A stretch of DNA of 64,000 bases, from positions 1-64,000 of the forward strand of contig CAMCVI010000008.1 of assembly GCA_945881885.1 (NCBI GenBank), given 5' to 3'. Position numbers and translations under genes: made by a program. The notes under the pieces were generated by a model. That model ran no database searches. It was given only the letters and a program-made list of their open reading frames with translations, and was not told the DNA's origin. The DNA is from Chryseobacterium gleum (GTDB lineage Bacteria > Bacteroidota > Bacteroidia > Flavobacteriales > Flavobacteriaceae). Shown here one piece after another: positions 24,361 to 32,921 of this stretch. The number at the start of each line of letters is the position of its first letter. Within the stretch, counting starts at the first letter, position 1.

Positions 24361-25223
24361 TTTATGTTTTTTACGTTTTTTAAACTTACTTCCCAACTCT
24401 TAACCTCAATTCCAAAAACTTGCTTTAGTTTACTTTTATCCAAAACACTATACGCAGGTCTTTTTGCTGGTGTTGGATAAGCTTTAGTTGGAATAGGTTG
24501 TAAATTTATAGAAACGTTATTAATTCTAAATATTTCTTTGGCAAAATCGTACCAAGAACATTGGCCCTCGTTACTGAAGTTGTAAATGCCATATAGGTGT
24601 TGGGTGTTGGGTGTTGGGTGTTGAGCGCTAATAATAGTTAATAAACATTCTGCTAAATCAACCGCATTTGTGGGTGTGCCAATTTGGTCTGAAACTACAG
24701 ACAAACTGTCTCTTTCTGATGCCAATCGCAACATGGTTTTCATGAAATTGTTGGCAAATTGCGAATATACCCAAGACGTTCTTATGATAAAATGCTTTTC
24801 CCATGTGTTTTGTATGGCTTGTTCTCCTTGTAATTTAGTTAATCCGTAAACGCCTGTTGGATTTGGAACAGCTTCTTCTGAATAAGGTTCAGTTGCTAAT
24901 CCATCGAAAACAAAATCGGTTGAAACATGTAATAAAATAGTGTCGTGGGTTTTGCAAACGGCAGCTAAATTTTGAGCGCCAATTACATTGATAGCGTATG
25001 CTTTTTCTGGTTCTAATTCTGCTTTGTCTACAGCTGTATAAGCAGCGGCATTTATGCAAAATTGTGGTTTGTATTTTTTAAAAACAGCTTCACAATTGGA
25101 TATGTCAGTTATATTTAATACTGATGAACCACAAAATACAAAATCGATTGAAGGATAATTTCCTACAACCGACTGAATAGCTTGTCCTAATTGTCCGTTT
25201 GCACCTGTTATTAAAACTACCAT
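24357..25223 (-). CDS. rfbD: dTDP-4-dehydrorhamnose reductase, with in-frame heptamer array
   Basis: Last step of dTDP-L-rhamnose synthesis, NAD(P)H reduction of dTDP-4-keto-rhamnose. The protein has 288 residues, motif GANGQLG (7-13), STDFVFDG and the family end NEGQCSWYDFAKEIF. I start at MVVLITG (25223); the upstream 26 codons lie within rfbC. Residues about 201-210 (QHPTPNTQH) are encoded by four exact copies of a 7-bp unit. They lie in a loop of variable length just before YGIYNFSNEG. Gain or loss of one unit would shift the frame and remove the last 80 residues. The start overlaps rfbC by 7 bp. Confidence 0.93.
   Translation of the reverse strand: MVVLITGANGQLGQAIQSVVGNYPSIDFVFCGSSVLNITDISNCEAVFKKYKPQFCINAAAYTAVDKAELEPEKAYAINVIGAQNLAAVCKTHDTILLHVSTDFVFDGLATEPYSEEAVPNPTGVYGLTKLQGEQAIQNTWEKHFIIRTSWVYSQFANNFMKTMLRLASERDSLSVVSDQIGTPTNAVDLAECLLTIISAQHPTPNTQHLYGIYNFSNEGQCSWYDFAKEIFRINNVSINLQPIPTKAYPTPAKRPAYSVLDKSKLKQVFGIEVKSWEVSLKNVKNIK
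24596..24623. repeat. Exact 4 x 7-bp tandem array inside rfbD
   Basis: GGTGTTG is repeated four times without error (24596, 24603, 24610, 24617). On the coding strand the unit is CAACACC. Because 7 is not a multiple of 3, gain or loss of one unit shifts the rfbD frame. Confidence 0.95.
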
Positions 25224-25768
25224 ACTTTTTTTGCGTTGTCTATATTGGGTAATATTTGGTCTTTTTCTGAAATAATTAATTGTTCGATTGGAAAATTCCA
25301 ATCAATATTTACGGATTTATCATTGTAAATTAATCCGCCTTCGCTTTCTTTATTGTAAAAATTATCACACTTATAAAAAAATGTGGCTGTTTCGCTTAAT
25401 ACTAAAAACCCATGTGCAAAACCTCTTGGAATAAAAAATTGAGTTTGATTTTGTGCGGTTAATACTACCGATTCATATTGCCCAAATGTTGGTGAGTTGG
25501 GTCTCAAATCTACCGCAACATCTAACACTTCGCCTTGTAAAACACGCACCAATTTAGCTTGCGCATGTTCACCAGTTTGATAATGTAAACCTCGCAACAC
25601 ACCTTTAGTAGAAAACGACTGATTGTCTTGAACAAAAGATATTTTTTGACCTACGCCTTCATAAAAAGTATTCTCGTTGAAACTTTCCATAAAATAACCG
25701 CGGTCGTCTTGTATTATTTTTGGCTCTAAAATAAAACAGCCTTTTAATTTGGTTTCTATAAATTTCAT
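25217..25768 (-). CDS. rfbC: dTDP-4-dehydrorhamnose 3,5-epimerase
   Basis: Third enzyme of the dTDP-L-rhamnose pathway, a cupin that epimerises C3 and C5 of dTDP-4-keto-6-deoxyglucose. The 183 residues include DDRGYFMESFN near the start, QDNQSFSTKGVLRGLHYQ with the catalytic His region, and FIPRGFAHGFLVLSE. Length is normal. The start is MKFIETKLKG at 25768; the longer frame adds seven residues not seen in the family. It overlaps rfbD by 7 bp and lies 93 bp downstream of rfbA. Confidence 0.95.
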   Translation of the reverse strand: MKFIETKLKGCFILEPKIIQDDRGYFMESFNENTFYEGVGQKISFVQDNQSFSTKGVLRGLHYQTGEHAQAKLVRVLQGEVLDVAVDLRPNSPTFGQYESVVLTAQNQTQFFIPRGFAHGFLVLSETATFFYKCDNFYNKESEGGLIYNDKSVNIDWNFPIEQLIISEKDQILPNIDNAKKVW

Positions 25769-25861
25769 TAATTCAATTTCAAAAATCAATTACAATGTCA
25801 AAATCAATATCAATAAGGAAATTCAATTTCTTCTTAATACTTAATTCTAAAATCTTACTAC

Positions 25862-26719
25862 TTAAATTATACTCATTAAATGCGTACCATAACCGCTTTT
25901 CAGTAAAGGTTCGGCTAGTTTTTTTAACTGATCTGCATTGATGAAGCCCATTTTGTATGCCGCTTCTTCAATGGCTCCAATTTTTAATCCTTGGCGTTCT
26001 TCAATAACCTGAACAAACTGTCCGGCTTGCATTAACGATTGAAATGTTCCGGTGTCTAACCACGCAGTTCCTCTGTCTAAAATACTTACTTTTAATTTTC
26101 CTTGTTCTAGATAAGCTTTATTAATGTCGGTAATTTCTAATTCGCCGCGGTGACTTGGTTGTATGTTCGCCGCAATTTCTATTACTGAATTATCGTAAAA
26201 ATAAATCCCTGGAACCGCAAAGTTTGATTTAGGTTCTGTTGGCTTTTCTTCAATAGAAAGCACTTTGCCTGTTGTATCAAATTCTACTACTCCATAACGT
26301 TCAGGATCGTGTACGTGATACGCGTAAACAATTCCTCCATCTGGATTATTGTTTGCTTGAAGCAATTCGGCCAATCCTGTTCCGTAAAAAATATTGTCGC
26401 CTAAAACTAAAGCTACTTTATCGTTACCCACAAATTCTTTTCCTATAATAAACGCTTCAGCTAATCCGTTAGGATGCTCTTGTACTGCGTATTCAAATTT
26501 GCATCCTAAACTACTTCCATCACCTAATAAATGTTGAAATAATGGCAAATCGTGCGGCGTAGAAATAATTAAAATTTCGTTGATTCCTGCCCACATCAAA
26601 GTTGATAAGGGATAGTAAATCATGGGTTTGTCGTAAATTGGCATTAATTGTTTACTTACCGCTAATGTTAACGGGTGTAATCTTGTTCCTGAGCCTCCGG
26701 CTAGTATAATTCCTTTCAT
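25862..26719 (-). CDS. rfbA: Glucose-1-phosphate thymidylyltransferase
   Basis: Makes dTDP-glucose from dTTP and glucose-1-phosphate, the entry step of dTDP-rhamnose synthesis. The nucleotide-binding signature [11 protein letters not shown] is at residues 8-18, with [16 protein letters not shown] and VLGDNIFYG further on. At 285 residues it is complete, and the C-terminus [17 protein letters not shown] is standard. A 66-bp gap filled with 7-bp-register repeats separates it from rfbB. Confidence 0.96.
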   Translation of the reverse strand: MKGIILAGGSGTRLHPLTLAVSKQLMPIYDKPMIYYPLSTLMWAGINEILIISTPHDLPLFQHLLGDGSSLGCKFEYAVQEHPNGLAEAFIIGKEFVGNDKVALVLGDNIFYGTGLAELLQANNNPDGGIVYAYHVHDPERYGVVEFDTTGKVLSIEEKPTEPKSNFAVPGIYFYDNSVIEIAANIQPSHRGELEITDINKAYLEQGKLKVSILDRGTAWLDTGTFQSLMQAGQFVQVIEERQGLKIGAIEEAAYKMGFINADQLKKLAEPLLKSGYGTHLMSII

Positions 26720-26727
26720 AAATTTTT

Positions 26728-26797
26728 AAGTGAAAAGTGAAAAGTGAAAAGTGAAAAGTTGAACTATCAACTATTAACTCCTAACTTAAAACTTATT
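26728..26797. repeat. Ten-heptamer element between rfbB and rfbA
   Basis: AAGTGAA is repeated exactly four times (26728-26755). Then come AAGTTGA and, in unbroken 7-bp register, ACTATCA and ACTATTA at 26763 and 26770, followed by three more heptamers starting ACT. The last two cover the rfbB stop codon and the codons before it. The element fills nearly the whole gap. Confidence 0.9.
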
Positions 26798-27793
26798 AAT
26801 ATACCATTCAATTGTTTTTTTAATTCCTGTTTCAAAATTTTCGTCTGCTTTCCAGCCTAACTCGGTTTCAATTTTTGTTGCGTCAATTGCGTAACGTAAA
26901 TCGTGCCCAGGGCGGTCTGTTACAAATGTAATTTGATCTTGATATTTTCCAGACGCTTTTGGTTTTAAATGATTTAAGATGTTACAAACGGTATCTACAA
27001 TTTGTAAATTATTACGTTCGTTTCTTCCTCCAATATTGTATGTTTCACCAGATTTACCGGTTTTAAAAGCCAATTCAATTCCTTTACAATGGTCTAAAAC
27101 ATATAACCAATCGCGTACATTTTTTCCATCTCCATAAATTGGAATATTTTCTCCAGCTAATGCCTTACGAATTATAGTAGGAATTAACTTTTCGTTATGT
27201 TGTTTTGGGCCGTAATTATTGGAACAATTTGAAGTAACCACATTCATTCCATAGGTATGAAAATAACTTCTAACAATCATATCTGAACCTGCTTTTGAAG
27301 CCGAATACGGACTGTTTGGCGCATAAGGTGTGGTTTCTTCGAACAAACCTGTTTCGCCTAAAGTTCCATAAACCTCATCTGTGGAAACATGATGAAAACG
27401 GGCGTTTATAAATTCTGCTTTATATTGATTAGGTGCTGTCATCCAAAGTTTTCTGGCAGTATCTAATAAATTAAATGTTCCTAGAACATTAGTTTTAATA
27501 AACGCTTCTGGACCAGAAATAGAATTATCAACATGACTTTCTGCAGCAAAATGAATTACATCATGAAATTGATATTTATCAAACAGATTTTTTATAAAAT
27601 CTCCATCTACAATATCGCCTTTTACAAATGTATAACGTTCATGGTTTTCAACTTCTGACACGTTTTCTAAATTTCCTGCATAAGTTAATGCGTCTAAATT
27701 GATTAAATGATAATCAGGATTATTTACTATAAAATAAGGAACAAAGTTCGCTCCAATAAATCCGGCTCCGCCAGTTACTAAAATGTTTTTCAT
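26786..27793 (-). CDS. rfbB: dTDP-glucose 4,6-dehydratase
   Basis: Second step of dTDP-rhamnose synthesis, converting dTDP-glucose to the 4-keto-6-deoxy sugar. The NAD motif is TGGAGFIG (7-14), STDEVYG carries the active-site Asp/Glu pair, and YSASK has Y163 and K167. With ATG 27793 the product has 335 residues; the longer frame overlaps the Wzz-like gene and adds non-homologous residues. The start codon shares one base with the stop codon of the Wzz-like gene (TAATG), indicating translational coupling. Confidence 0.95.
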   Translation of the reverse strand: MKNILVTGGAGFIGANFVPYFIVNNPDYHLINLDALTYAGNLENVSEVENHERYTFVKGDIVDGDFIKNLFDKYQFHDVIHFAAESHVDNSISGPEAFIKTNVLGTFNLLDTARKLWMTAPNQYKAEFINARFHHVSTDEVYGTLGETGLFEETTPYAPNSPYSASKAGSDMIVRSYFHTYGMNVVTSNCSNNYGPKQHNEKLIPTIIRKALAGENIPIYGDGKNVRDWLYVLDHCKGIELAFKTGKSGETYNIGGRNERNNLQIVDTVCNILNHLKPKASGKYQDQITFVTDRPGHDLRYAIDATKIETELGWKADENFETGIKKTIEWYINKF

Positions 27794-28749
27794 TACGCTT
27801 GAATTCGATGTTTTTGTTGTTTGTATACTTTTGAAAACCAATATCCTAATAGATAAAACAAAACCAATAATAAAGGTAAAATAAATTTCATTTTATTATT
27901 AGCACCACTTGTATTCATTTGGTTTATTGAAATGTCAATATCTTTAATTAATTTTTCGAACTCTAATCGGTTGGTTGATAGTTTTTGATTTTCTTTAATT
28001 AAATCGTCTTTCTTCTGTATAAGATCGCTCAATCCTGTGTTTTCCGATATTAAAACGCCGCTTCCGAACTTATTTTGGTTTAGACTTATAATAATTTGAT
28101 CAATTTGAGAAATAATTATCTTATTGGTAGCTAATTTTTCTTCTAAATTGTATTGTTGAATTTTTTGAAGTTTAATAAAATATTCCGACTGTTGTAAATA
28201 ATTTAATATAGGATCTATTAAGTCTTTTTTCTGAAATGCAGTAGCGGTTTTAATGTTTATACTGTGTAAATAATAGTTTTTACTCGTGGTTTGATCTTGA
28301 AGAATTTTTTCAATGTCTCCATCCTCAGCCAATAGTTTTATAAAATCAAAATTATTTTTATATTCTTCCGCGTTGATAAAATCATAAATCCCATTTACGG
28401 GTTGAATTTCGATAGAAATAAAATCTTTAATGTTTTTAATTCCAATTTTAGTAAAAAAAGCCTCGTCTTTTTCTTTTAATTTTAAAGTAATTAAATCAAT
28501 TTTATCATATAAATACTCGTTACTACCAAAATTAGGAATCACCACAATATCATTTGTATAGTTAGGTTCTTTATCTAAATAAAAACCTAAACCGGCTCCA
28601 ATAATTAATAAAACAAATACAATTAAAAATTTCTTTTGTATAAAAAATAACAAATCGAAACATCTGTTTACCGCTTTTTGAAACCCTTTTGAAATGCTTT
28701 TTCCAATTTGGCTTAAATCAATTTCCTGCTCTTGAGAATTTGTACTCAT
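27793..28749 (-). CDS. Wzz-like polysaccharide chain-length determinant
   Basis: A 318-residue inner-membrane protein with one membrane helix near each end (about 40-60 and 286-304) and a long periplasmic middle part. That part contains a heptad-rich segment at about 190-280 (LIQKKDDLIKENQKLSTNRLEFEKLIKD), as in Wzz and PCP proteins that set O-antigen chain length. The first 40 residues are cytoplasmic. There is no C-terminal tyrosine kinase domain. It starts 4 bp after the DUF6909-like gene and is fused by a TAATG overlap to rfbB, so it belongs to the rhamnose operon. Confidence 0.83.
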   Translation of the reverse strand: MSTNSQEQEIDLSQIGKSISKGFQKAVNRCFDLLFFIQKKFLIVFVLLIIGAGLGFYLDKEPNYTNDIVVIPNFGSNEYLYDKIDLITLKLKEKDEAFFTKIGIKNIKDFISIEIQPVNGIYDFINAEEYKNNFDFIKLLAEDGDIEKILQDQTTSKNYYLHSINIKTATAFQKKDLIDPILNYLQQSEYFIKLQKIQQYNLEEKLATNKIIISQIDQIIISLNQNKFGSGVLISENTGLSDLIQKKDDLIKENQKLSTNRLEFEKLIKDIDISINQMNTSGANNKMKFILPLLLVLFYLLGYWFSKVYKQQKHRIQA

Positions 28750-28753
28750 TTTC

Positions 28754-30439
28754 TTAGTTTACGTTAAAAATTTGTTCTAATATTTTTATGGTAATTAAAT
28801 ATGTTGGTTTTACGCCAGTGGTTCCTAAACCTCCAGAAGCTAATGTGCTTCCTGTTTCTAAAGGATTGTCTGATGCGTAATACGCATATCTTACTTTTAC
28901 ATTTGTGTTGATACTTTTTCTAATTCTTGAAGCAGATTGAATGGCTTTTTGATAATACGAACCTTCCATTTCCAAACCAATGGCCTCCCAAGTGGATTCG
29001 TGGAAAAATTTTAGTAAATCTCTATTTTGTAATGACGTTCCTAAAACTGTTATCATAGGTCCTGAAAAAACAGGTATTCCATTTCCTTCGAACATTTCTT
29101 TTGTCAATTCATTTTCGAAGTGGTAATTATCTGCTGTGCCTTCATTTACGTGTGCGTTAGGAATCATAATGTCGCCTTTGCCGCCTTCTAAAATTCCGGC
29201 TTTACCCATTATAGAAACCGATTCAACATTCAGTAAGGTCTTAGTTTTGTCTACTTTGTATGGTTTTAAAAGCTCATCAATGGTTTCGTACGCTTGTTCG
29301 CCAAAAGCATAATCCATAACAATAAGAACAGGTTTGTCTTTTGTAGTAACTGAAGGAAATGCTGTTTTTTTCCAATCGAATTTTGCGGTATCAAAAATTT
29401 GTACGTCAATATTGGTTCCTGAAGTGTCTGGTAATGAAATCATGCCATTTTGTAAAGCCACATCCTCTACTTTTTTTCGTAAGTCTTTGTGTGCCGAAGA
29501 ACTTAAATCTTCATAAATTTGAAATGCTTCTTTTCCTTTGTATTTTGTCGCCAAAACTGCAGGTGCAAAAATCGAGTTCATAACGCTGTGCATATTTGCA
29601 CTAATCACATGAATGGGTCTTTCTAATAAATTGTTTTTACTAAGCGTTTCTTTGATGTTGTTGGCCCAAATTTCTCCGTAAATATGATGTCCTAATCGTT
29701 CTCTTAATATCGGACTAAAAGTAATGGTGCGTTTGTTATTATCTACAATTTCTTCAATTGCAATTTTTCCTAACCAATATACAATTTGTAAAAAACGTTC
29801 CGGCGCCTCTGTTGTAGCAAAACTTTCATAAATGTCTTGAACTTCTGCAAAGGTTCTTCCCAATACATTAGCCGCGTGCGACATCGCAATTTCTCTATCT
29901 ACTGGTGTTAATTTTTTAGTTTGAAGTGCAAATTGTGCAAGTTTTTCCCAATCGCGAGATACCAAACCTTCATCGTCAATTAACACTCTATCTTTAATTT
30001 TATGTGATTCGATGAAAATAAACGTTAAATGCGTTAAAATATCGTAAATATCTGAACGGCCACGGGTAATTTCAATATTCATTTGCTCGTCATCTATACG
30101 ATAACAATTTCTTCTTCTTTTTGGCGGAACAATGGCTTTAAAGTGTGAATTCGCATAGCCTTCATCCGAAGTTAAATTAATATAACGACACTGCTCGATT
30201 CCTACTGGTAAACGCTCAATGACGTATAATAATCCGTTTAACTCAACTTTTTCTTCTGCTATAGAACCATAAATTTCTGGTCGTAAAGATAATAAAGCTT
30301 CACGTAAGGTTTCGCCTGAAACACCCATTGGTTTGTAAAAACCTCTGTTGAATAAGTGTCGCATAGTAATGTACAATCGTTCGATAGCTGCCGACGATTC
30401 TTGCGCCCGAGAGCGCGAAATGTTTTTAATGTCTCTCAT
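28754..30439 (-). CDS. DUF6909-like protein with phosphorylase-like C-terminus
   Basis: A 561-residue soluble protein of a family I know from flavobacteria only as an uncharacterised one (DUF6909, from memory). The N-terminal half is helical (AIERLYITMRHLFNRGFYKP) with a basic patch PPKRRRNCYR. The C-terminal part (about 360-561) has VLIVMDYAFGEQAYE, GKGDIMIPNAHV, GPMITVLGTSLQNRD and AIGLEMEGSYYQKAI. The EMEG segment preceded by a GxM(I/V)T strand recalls the purine nucleoside phosphorylase/AMP nucleosidase superfamily. Function is unknown. It leads the operon with the Wzz-like and rfb genes and has a TACCTTTG promoter element upstream. Confidence 0.7.
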   Translation of the reverse strand: MRDIKNISRSRAQESSAAIERLYITMRHLFNRGFYKPMGVSGETLREALLSLRPEIYGSIAEEKVELNGLLYVIERLPVGIEQCRYINLTSDEGYANSHFKAIVPPKRRRNCYRIDDEQMNIEITRGRSDIYDILTHLTFIFIESHKIKDRVLIDDEGLVSRDWEKLAQFALQTKKLTPVDREIAMSHAANVLGRTFAEVQDIYESFATTEAPERFLQIVYWLGKIAIEEIVDNNKRTITFSPILRERLGHHIYGEIWANNIKETLSKNNLLERPIHVISANMHSVMNSIFAPAVLATKYKGKEAFQIYEDLSSSAHKDLRKKVEDVALQNGMISLPDTSGTNIDVQIFDTAKFDWKKTAFPSVTTKDKPVLIVMDYAFGEQAYETIDELLKPYKVDKTKTLLNVESVSIMGKAGILEGGKGDIMIPNAHVNEGTADNYHFENELTKEMFEGNGIPVFSGPMITVLGTSLQNRDLLKFFHESTWEAIGLEMEGSYYQKAIQSASRIRKSINTNVKVRYAYYASDNPLETGSTLASGGLGTTGVKPTYLITIKILEQIFNVN

Positions 30440-30460
30440 TAATTTCTATTATATCACCTA

Positions 30461-30468
30461 CAAAGGTA
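30461..30468 (-). promoter_or_regulatory. Promoter of the DUF6909-wzz-rfb operon, -7 element
   Basis: The minus strand reads TACCTTTG, an exact TANNTTTG match, 21 bp before the start codon. Confidence 0.5.
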
Positions 30469-30533
30469 ATAAATTTATTCTTTAGTCCGGTTTCGTTCGC
30501 TTTTTGTGTATAGAAAGTTAATAAATTCTTCAT

Positions 30534-32018
30534 TTACATCGTTAAAAAATCTGCAATTTTTCTATCGTTGCTTAATCTGGGTAATTTGTTTTGTCCGCCT
30601 AATTTTCCGATAGATTTCATGTACTCTTGAAAACCGTTTTTTGCCACTTTCGTAATTACTATGGTTCGCAACACTTTGCCTTTTATCAAATCGTCGTAAT
30701 ACACATTTTGTTGGCGCATTGTTGTATCAATTTTTAATGCAAAAGCTTCTAAATCTTCTGGCTCCGAATCAAATTCTATGAACCATTCGTGATAAGGCAA
30801 ACCGCATTTTGGATTAATTTGTGGGGCGACAGTAAACTCATTTACACTTATATTTGTTCCTAAAATAGCAATTTGAAGGGCGTTTTCCACTTCTTTTCCA
30901 ATCACATGTTCGCCAAAAGCAGAGATGTAATGTTTGATTCTTCCTGTAACAATAATTCTATACGGTTTTGTAGAGGTAAACGCAATTGTATCGCCAATAT
31001 TGTATGCCCAAAGTCCGGCGTTGGTAGAAATAATCAAAACATAATTTACGCCAATTTCTACTTCGCTAATTGTCAGTCGTTTAGGGTTTTCGGTGAAAAA
31101 ATCATCTACTTTTATAAATTCATAAAAAATTCCCGAATTCAGTAGTAATAACATTCCTTTTTCAGTCTGCGAATCTTGATACGCAAAAAACCCTTCCGAA
31201 GCAGGAAATAATTCAATCGAATCTACTTTTCTGCCAACTAATTGTTCAAATTTGGCTCGATAAGGTTCATAATTCACGCCGCCATAAATAAATAAATTGA
31301 AATTTTTAAACAAATCGCCAACAGGCAAATTCGACTTTGTTTTTAACTTTTCAAAATACATTTGTACCCAACTCGGAATACCTGAAATCACCGTCATGTT
31401 TTGATGCAGCGTTTCCTCAACAATCTTATCTACTTTAGTTTCCCAATCTTCAATACAATTGGTTTTCCAACTTGGTAATCGGTTTTTTTGTAAATATTTG
31501 GGAACATAATGCGCAACAATTCCTGAAAGTCTGCCTAATTTGATTCCGTTTTTTTCTTCCATTTCTGGACTTCCTTGTAAAAAAATCATTTTTCCGTCAA
31601 CAAAATCGGATTTTCCTGTTTCATGAATGTAACTTAAAATGGCATTTTTAGCTGCTTGAATATGAAAAGGCATCGATTCTGATGTCAGCGGAATATATTT
31701 AGCGCCCGATGTAGTTCCAGATGTTTTAGCAAAATATAACGGTTTTCCGATCCATAAAATATCCGATTCGCCAGCTACAACTTTATCAATGTACGACTTC
31801 AATTGTTCGTAATCTCGAACTGGAACTTGTTTGGCAAAATCTTCAAATGATTTAATATTTGAAAAATCATGATCTTTTCCAAATTGCGTGTTTTTCGCTT
31901 GACTTAATAAAGATTGAAAGACCTTTTGTTGAGTAGCAACAGGAGAATTTGCCCATTTTTGAGTTTGTAAGTGCGAGTATTTGGCAAGTATTTTAGCTGC
32001 AAATGCTTTTATTGACAT
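30534..32018 (-). CDS. GH3-family acyl-adenylating protein
   Basis: Bacterial member of the plant GH3 family (auxin/jasmonate-amino acid ligases), an ANL-type enzyme expected to adenylate a carboxylate and join it to an amine. The ATP motif is KTSGTTSGAKYIPL (about 109-122), and IELFPASEGFFAYQD and TGRIKHYISAFGEHVIG match the later adenylation motifs. At 494 residues it is full length. The natural substrate in Bacteroidetes is unknown. It follows the short membrane-protein gene by 11 bp on the same strand and is probably co-transcribed with it. Confidence 0.87.
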   Translation of the reverse strand: MSIKAFAAKILAKYSHLQTQKWANSPVATQQKVFQSLLSQAKNTQFGKDHDFSNIKSFEDFAKQVPVRDYEQLKSYIDKVVAGESDILWIGKPLYFAKTSGTTSGAKYIPLTSESMPFHIQAAKNAILSYIHETGKSDFVDGKMIFLQGSPEMEEKNGIKLGRLSGIVAHYVPKYLQKNRLPSWKTNCIEDWETKVDKIVEETLHQNMTVISGIPSWVQMYFEKLKTKSNLPVGDLFKNFNLFIYGGVNYEPYRAKFEQLVGRKVDSIELFPASEGFFAYQDSQTEKGMLLLLNSGIFYEFIKVDDFFTENPKRLTISEVEIGVNYVLIISTNAGLWAYNIGDTIAFTSTKPYRIIVTGRIKHYISAFGEHVIGKEVENALQIAILGTNISVNEFTVAPQINPKCGLPYHEWFIEFDSEPEDLEAFALKIDTTMRQQNVYYDDLIKGKVLRTIVITKVAKNGFQEYMKSIGKLGGQNKLPRLSNDRKIADFLTM

Positions 32019-32029
32019 AATAGTCGGAT

Positions 32030-32509
32030 TTATTTTTTAGCTTTTTTTGGAGTAAGTTTTTGTACTTCATTTCTAAGTCGCAACTCTTTTTCTGAAACTT
32101 TTACATCAACTTTTTCTGTTGCGTTTGCTGCCACTTTAATGGAATCTTTGTTTAATTTGGCATATTCTAAATCGCCATTTAAAACAGATTTAACAGATTG
32201 AATATAAGCGTTATTCGCTTTTGTGACCTTCAATAACGAATCTGATTTTATGGTCAAAGCCGCAGCTTGTTTTTTTAATTGTGTAGAGGCATAACCCGGA
32301 ATATATTCACGTAAAGGTGTAAAAGCAATAATAACCGTGGTGACAAAAACAATTAAAATAGCGCTTAAAGAAGACGCTACAAATACATTCATTAAGGTAA
32401 GTTTTAATGAAAATGATTCTTCCAAAGTGTCTTCATTATAAATAATGAGACGTCTTTTGCTTACTAATTTTTGTTTTAGTGCCTGAAATTTTAACCTTTT
32501 TTGAGACAT
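32030..32509 (-). CDS. Short membrane protein resembling the N-terminus of an M23 peptidase
   Basis: The 159-residue protein has a basic cytoplasmic start (MSQKRLKFQALKQKLVSKRR), one membrane helix at about 43-68 and a periplasmic helical part ending in Lys-rich KLTPKKAKK. From memory, flavobacteria carry a longer M23 metallopeptidase with this same N-terminal half next to tatA and a GH3 gene. Here the zinc peptidase domain is absent and the frame simply stops 11 bp before the GH3 gene. No M23 remnant is visible downstream. It may be a naturally short form or a lineage-specific truncation. I start at MSQKRLKF. Confidence 0.65.
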   Translation of the reverse strand: MSQKRLKFQALKQKLVSKRRLIIYNEDTLEESFSLKLTLMNVFVASSLSAILIVFVTTVIIAFTPLREYIPGYASTQLKKQAAALTIKSDSLLKVTKANNAYIQSVKSVLNGDLEYAKLNKDSIKVAANATEKVDVKVSEKELRLRNEVQKLTPKKAKK

Positions 32510-32525
32510 ATCTCTTGATTTTATA

Positions 32526-32555
32526 CAAATATAATACAATTAGCCAATTTGTCAA
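32526..32555 (-). promoter_or_regulatory. Promoter of the short membrane protein-GH3 operon
   Basis: On the minus strand TTGAC (complement of 32551-32555) is followed after 17 bp by TATATTTG (complement of 32526-32533). The -7 element is 16 bp before the ATG. Confidence 0.6.
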
Positions 32556-32590
32556 TTAGTAAATGCGCCGATAAAAAAAGAATAATCTTA

Positions 32591-32619
32591 TTTGTGTTTT
32601 AATTTTTTATGTACCTTTG
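32591..32619 (+). promoter_or_regulatory. tatA promoter
   Basis: TTTG at 32591-32594 and TACCTTTG at 32612-32619, spacing 17 bp. It matches the Bacteroidetes consensus fully. Confidence 0.65.
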
Positions 32620-32644
32620 TAGTGTAAATTTAAAATTTAAAAAC

Positions 32645-32848
32645 ATGAATTCTTTATATATAACTTTAGGAGCGATTGGAGGAACAGAATGGATTATAAT
32701 TATAGCCGTTGTTGTTTTATTTTTTGGAGGTAAAAAAATTCCTGAATTAATGAAAGGCCTTGGTGGAGGCATCAAGGAATTTAAAAAAGCTGCTAAAGGT
32801 GAAGATGAAGCGCCAGTAGCTAAAAAAGAAGAAGAAACAAAAGAGTAA
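32645..32848 (+). CDS. tatA: Sec-independent translocase subunit TatA
   Basis: Pore-forming subunit of the twin-arginine translocase, which exports folded proteins. The 67-residue protein has the N-terminal membrane helix ([15 protein letters not shown]), the FGGKKIPEL hinge, the amphipathic helix ([15 protein letters not shown]) and an acidic/basic tail. I start at MNSLYITLG (32645); the 12 codons before it overlap the promoter. Genes for TatC are not in the window. A 16-bp heptamer-built stem ends the transcript. Confidence 0.93.
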   Translation: MNSLYITLGAIGGTEWIIIIAVVVLFFGGKKIPELMKGLGGGIKEFKKAAKGEDEAPVAKKEEETKE

Positions 32849-32871
32849 CTCTTTTAAAATTCCAATAAAAA

Positions 32872-32916
32872 AAATTCCAAATTCCAAGTTTTTAAATTTG
32901 GAATTTGGAATTTTTT
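32872..32916. repeat. Heptamer-built 16-bp hairpin, bidirectional terminator
   Basis: AAATTCC x2 (32872-32885) and GGAATTT x2 (32900-32913) form a perfect 16-bp stem (32872-32887 / 32898-32913) with a 10-nt loop and flanking A/T runs. It lies between the convergent tatA and tex genes and should terminate both. Confidence 0.85.
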
Positions 32917-32921
32917 GTTAT

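Noticed and set aside
24596..26797. Heptamer arrays read as CRISPR repeats
   Set aside because: Units of 7 bp without spacers and no cas genes nearby.
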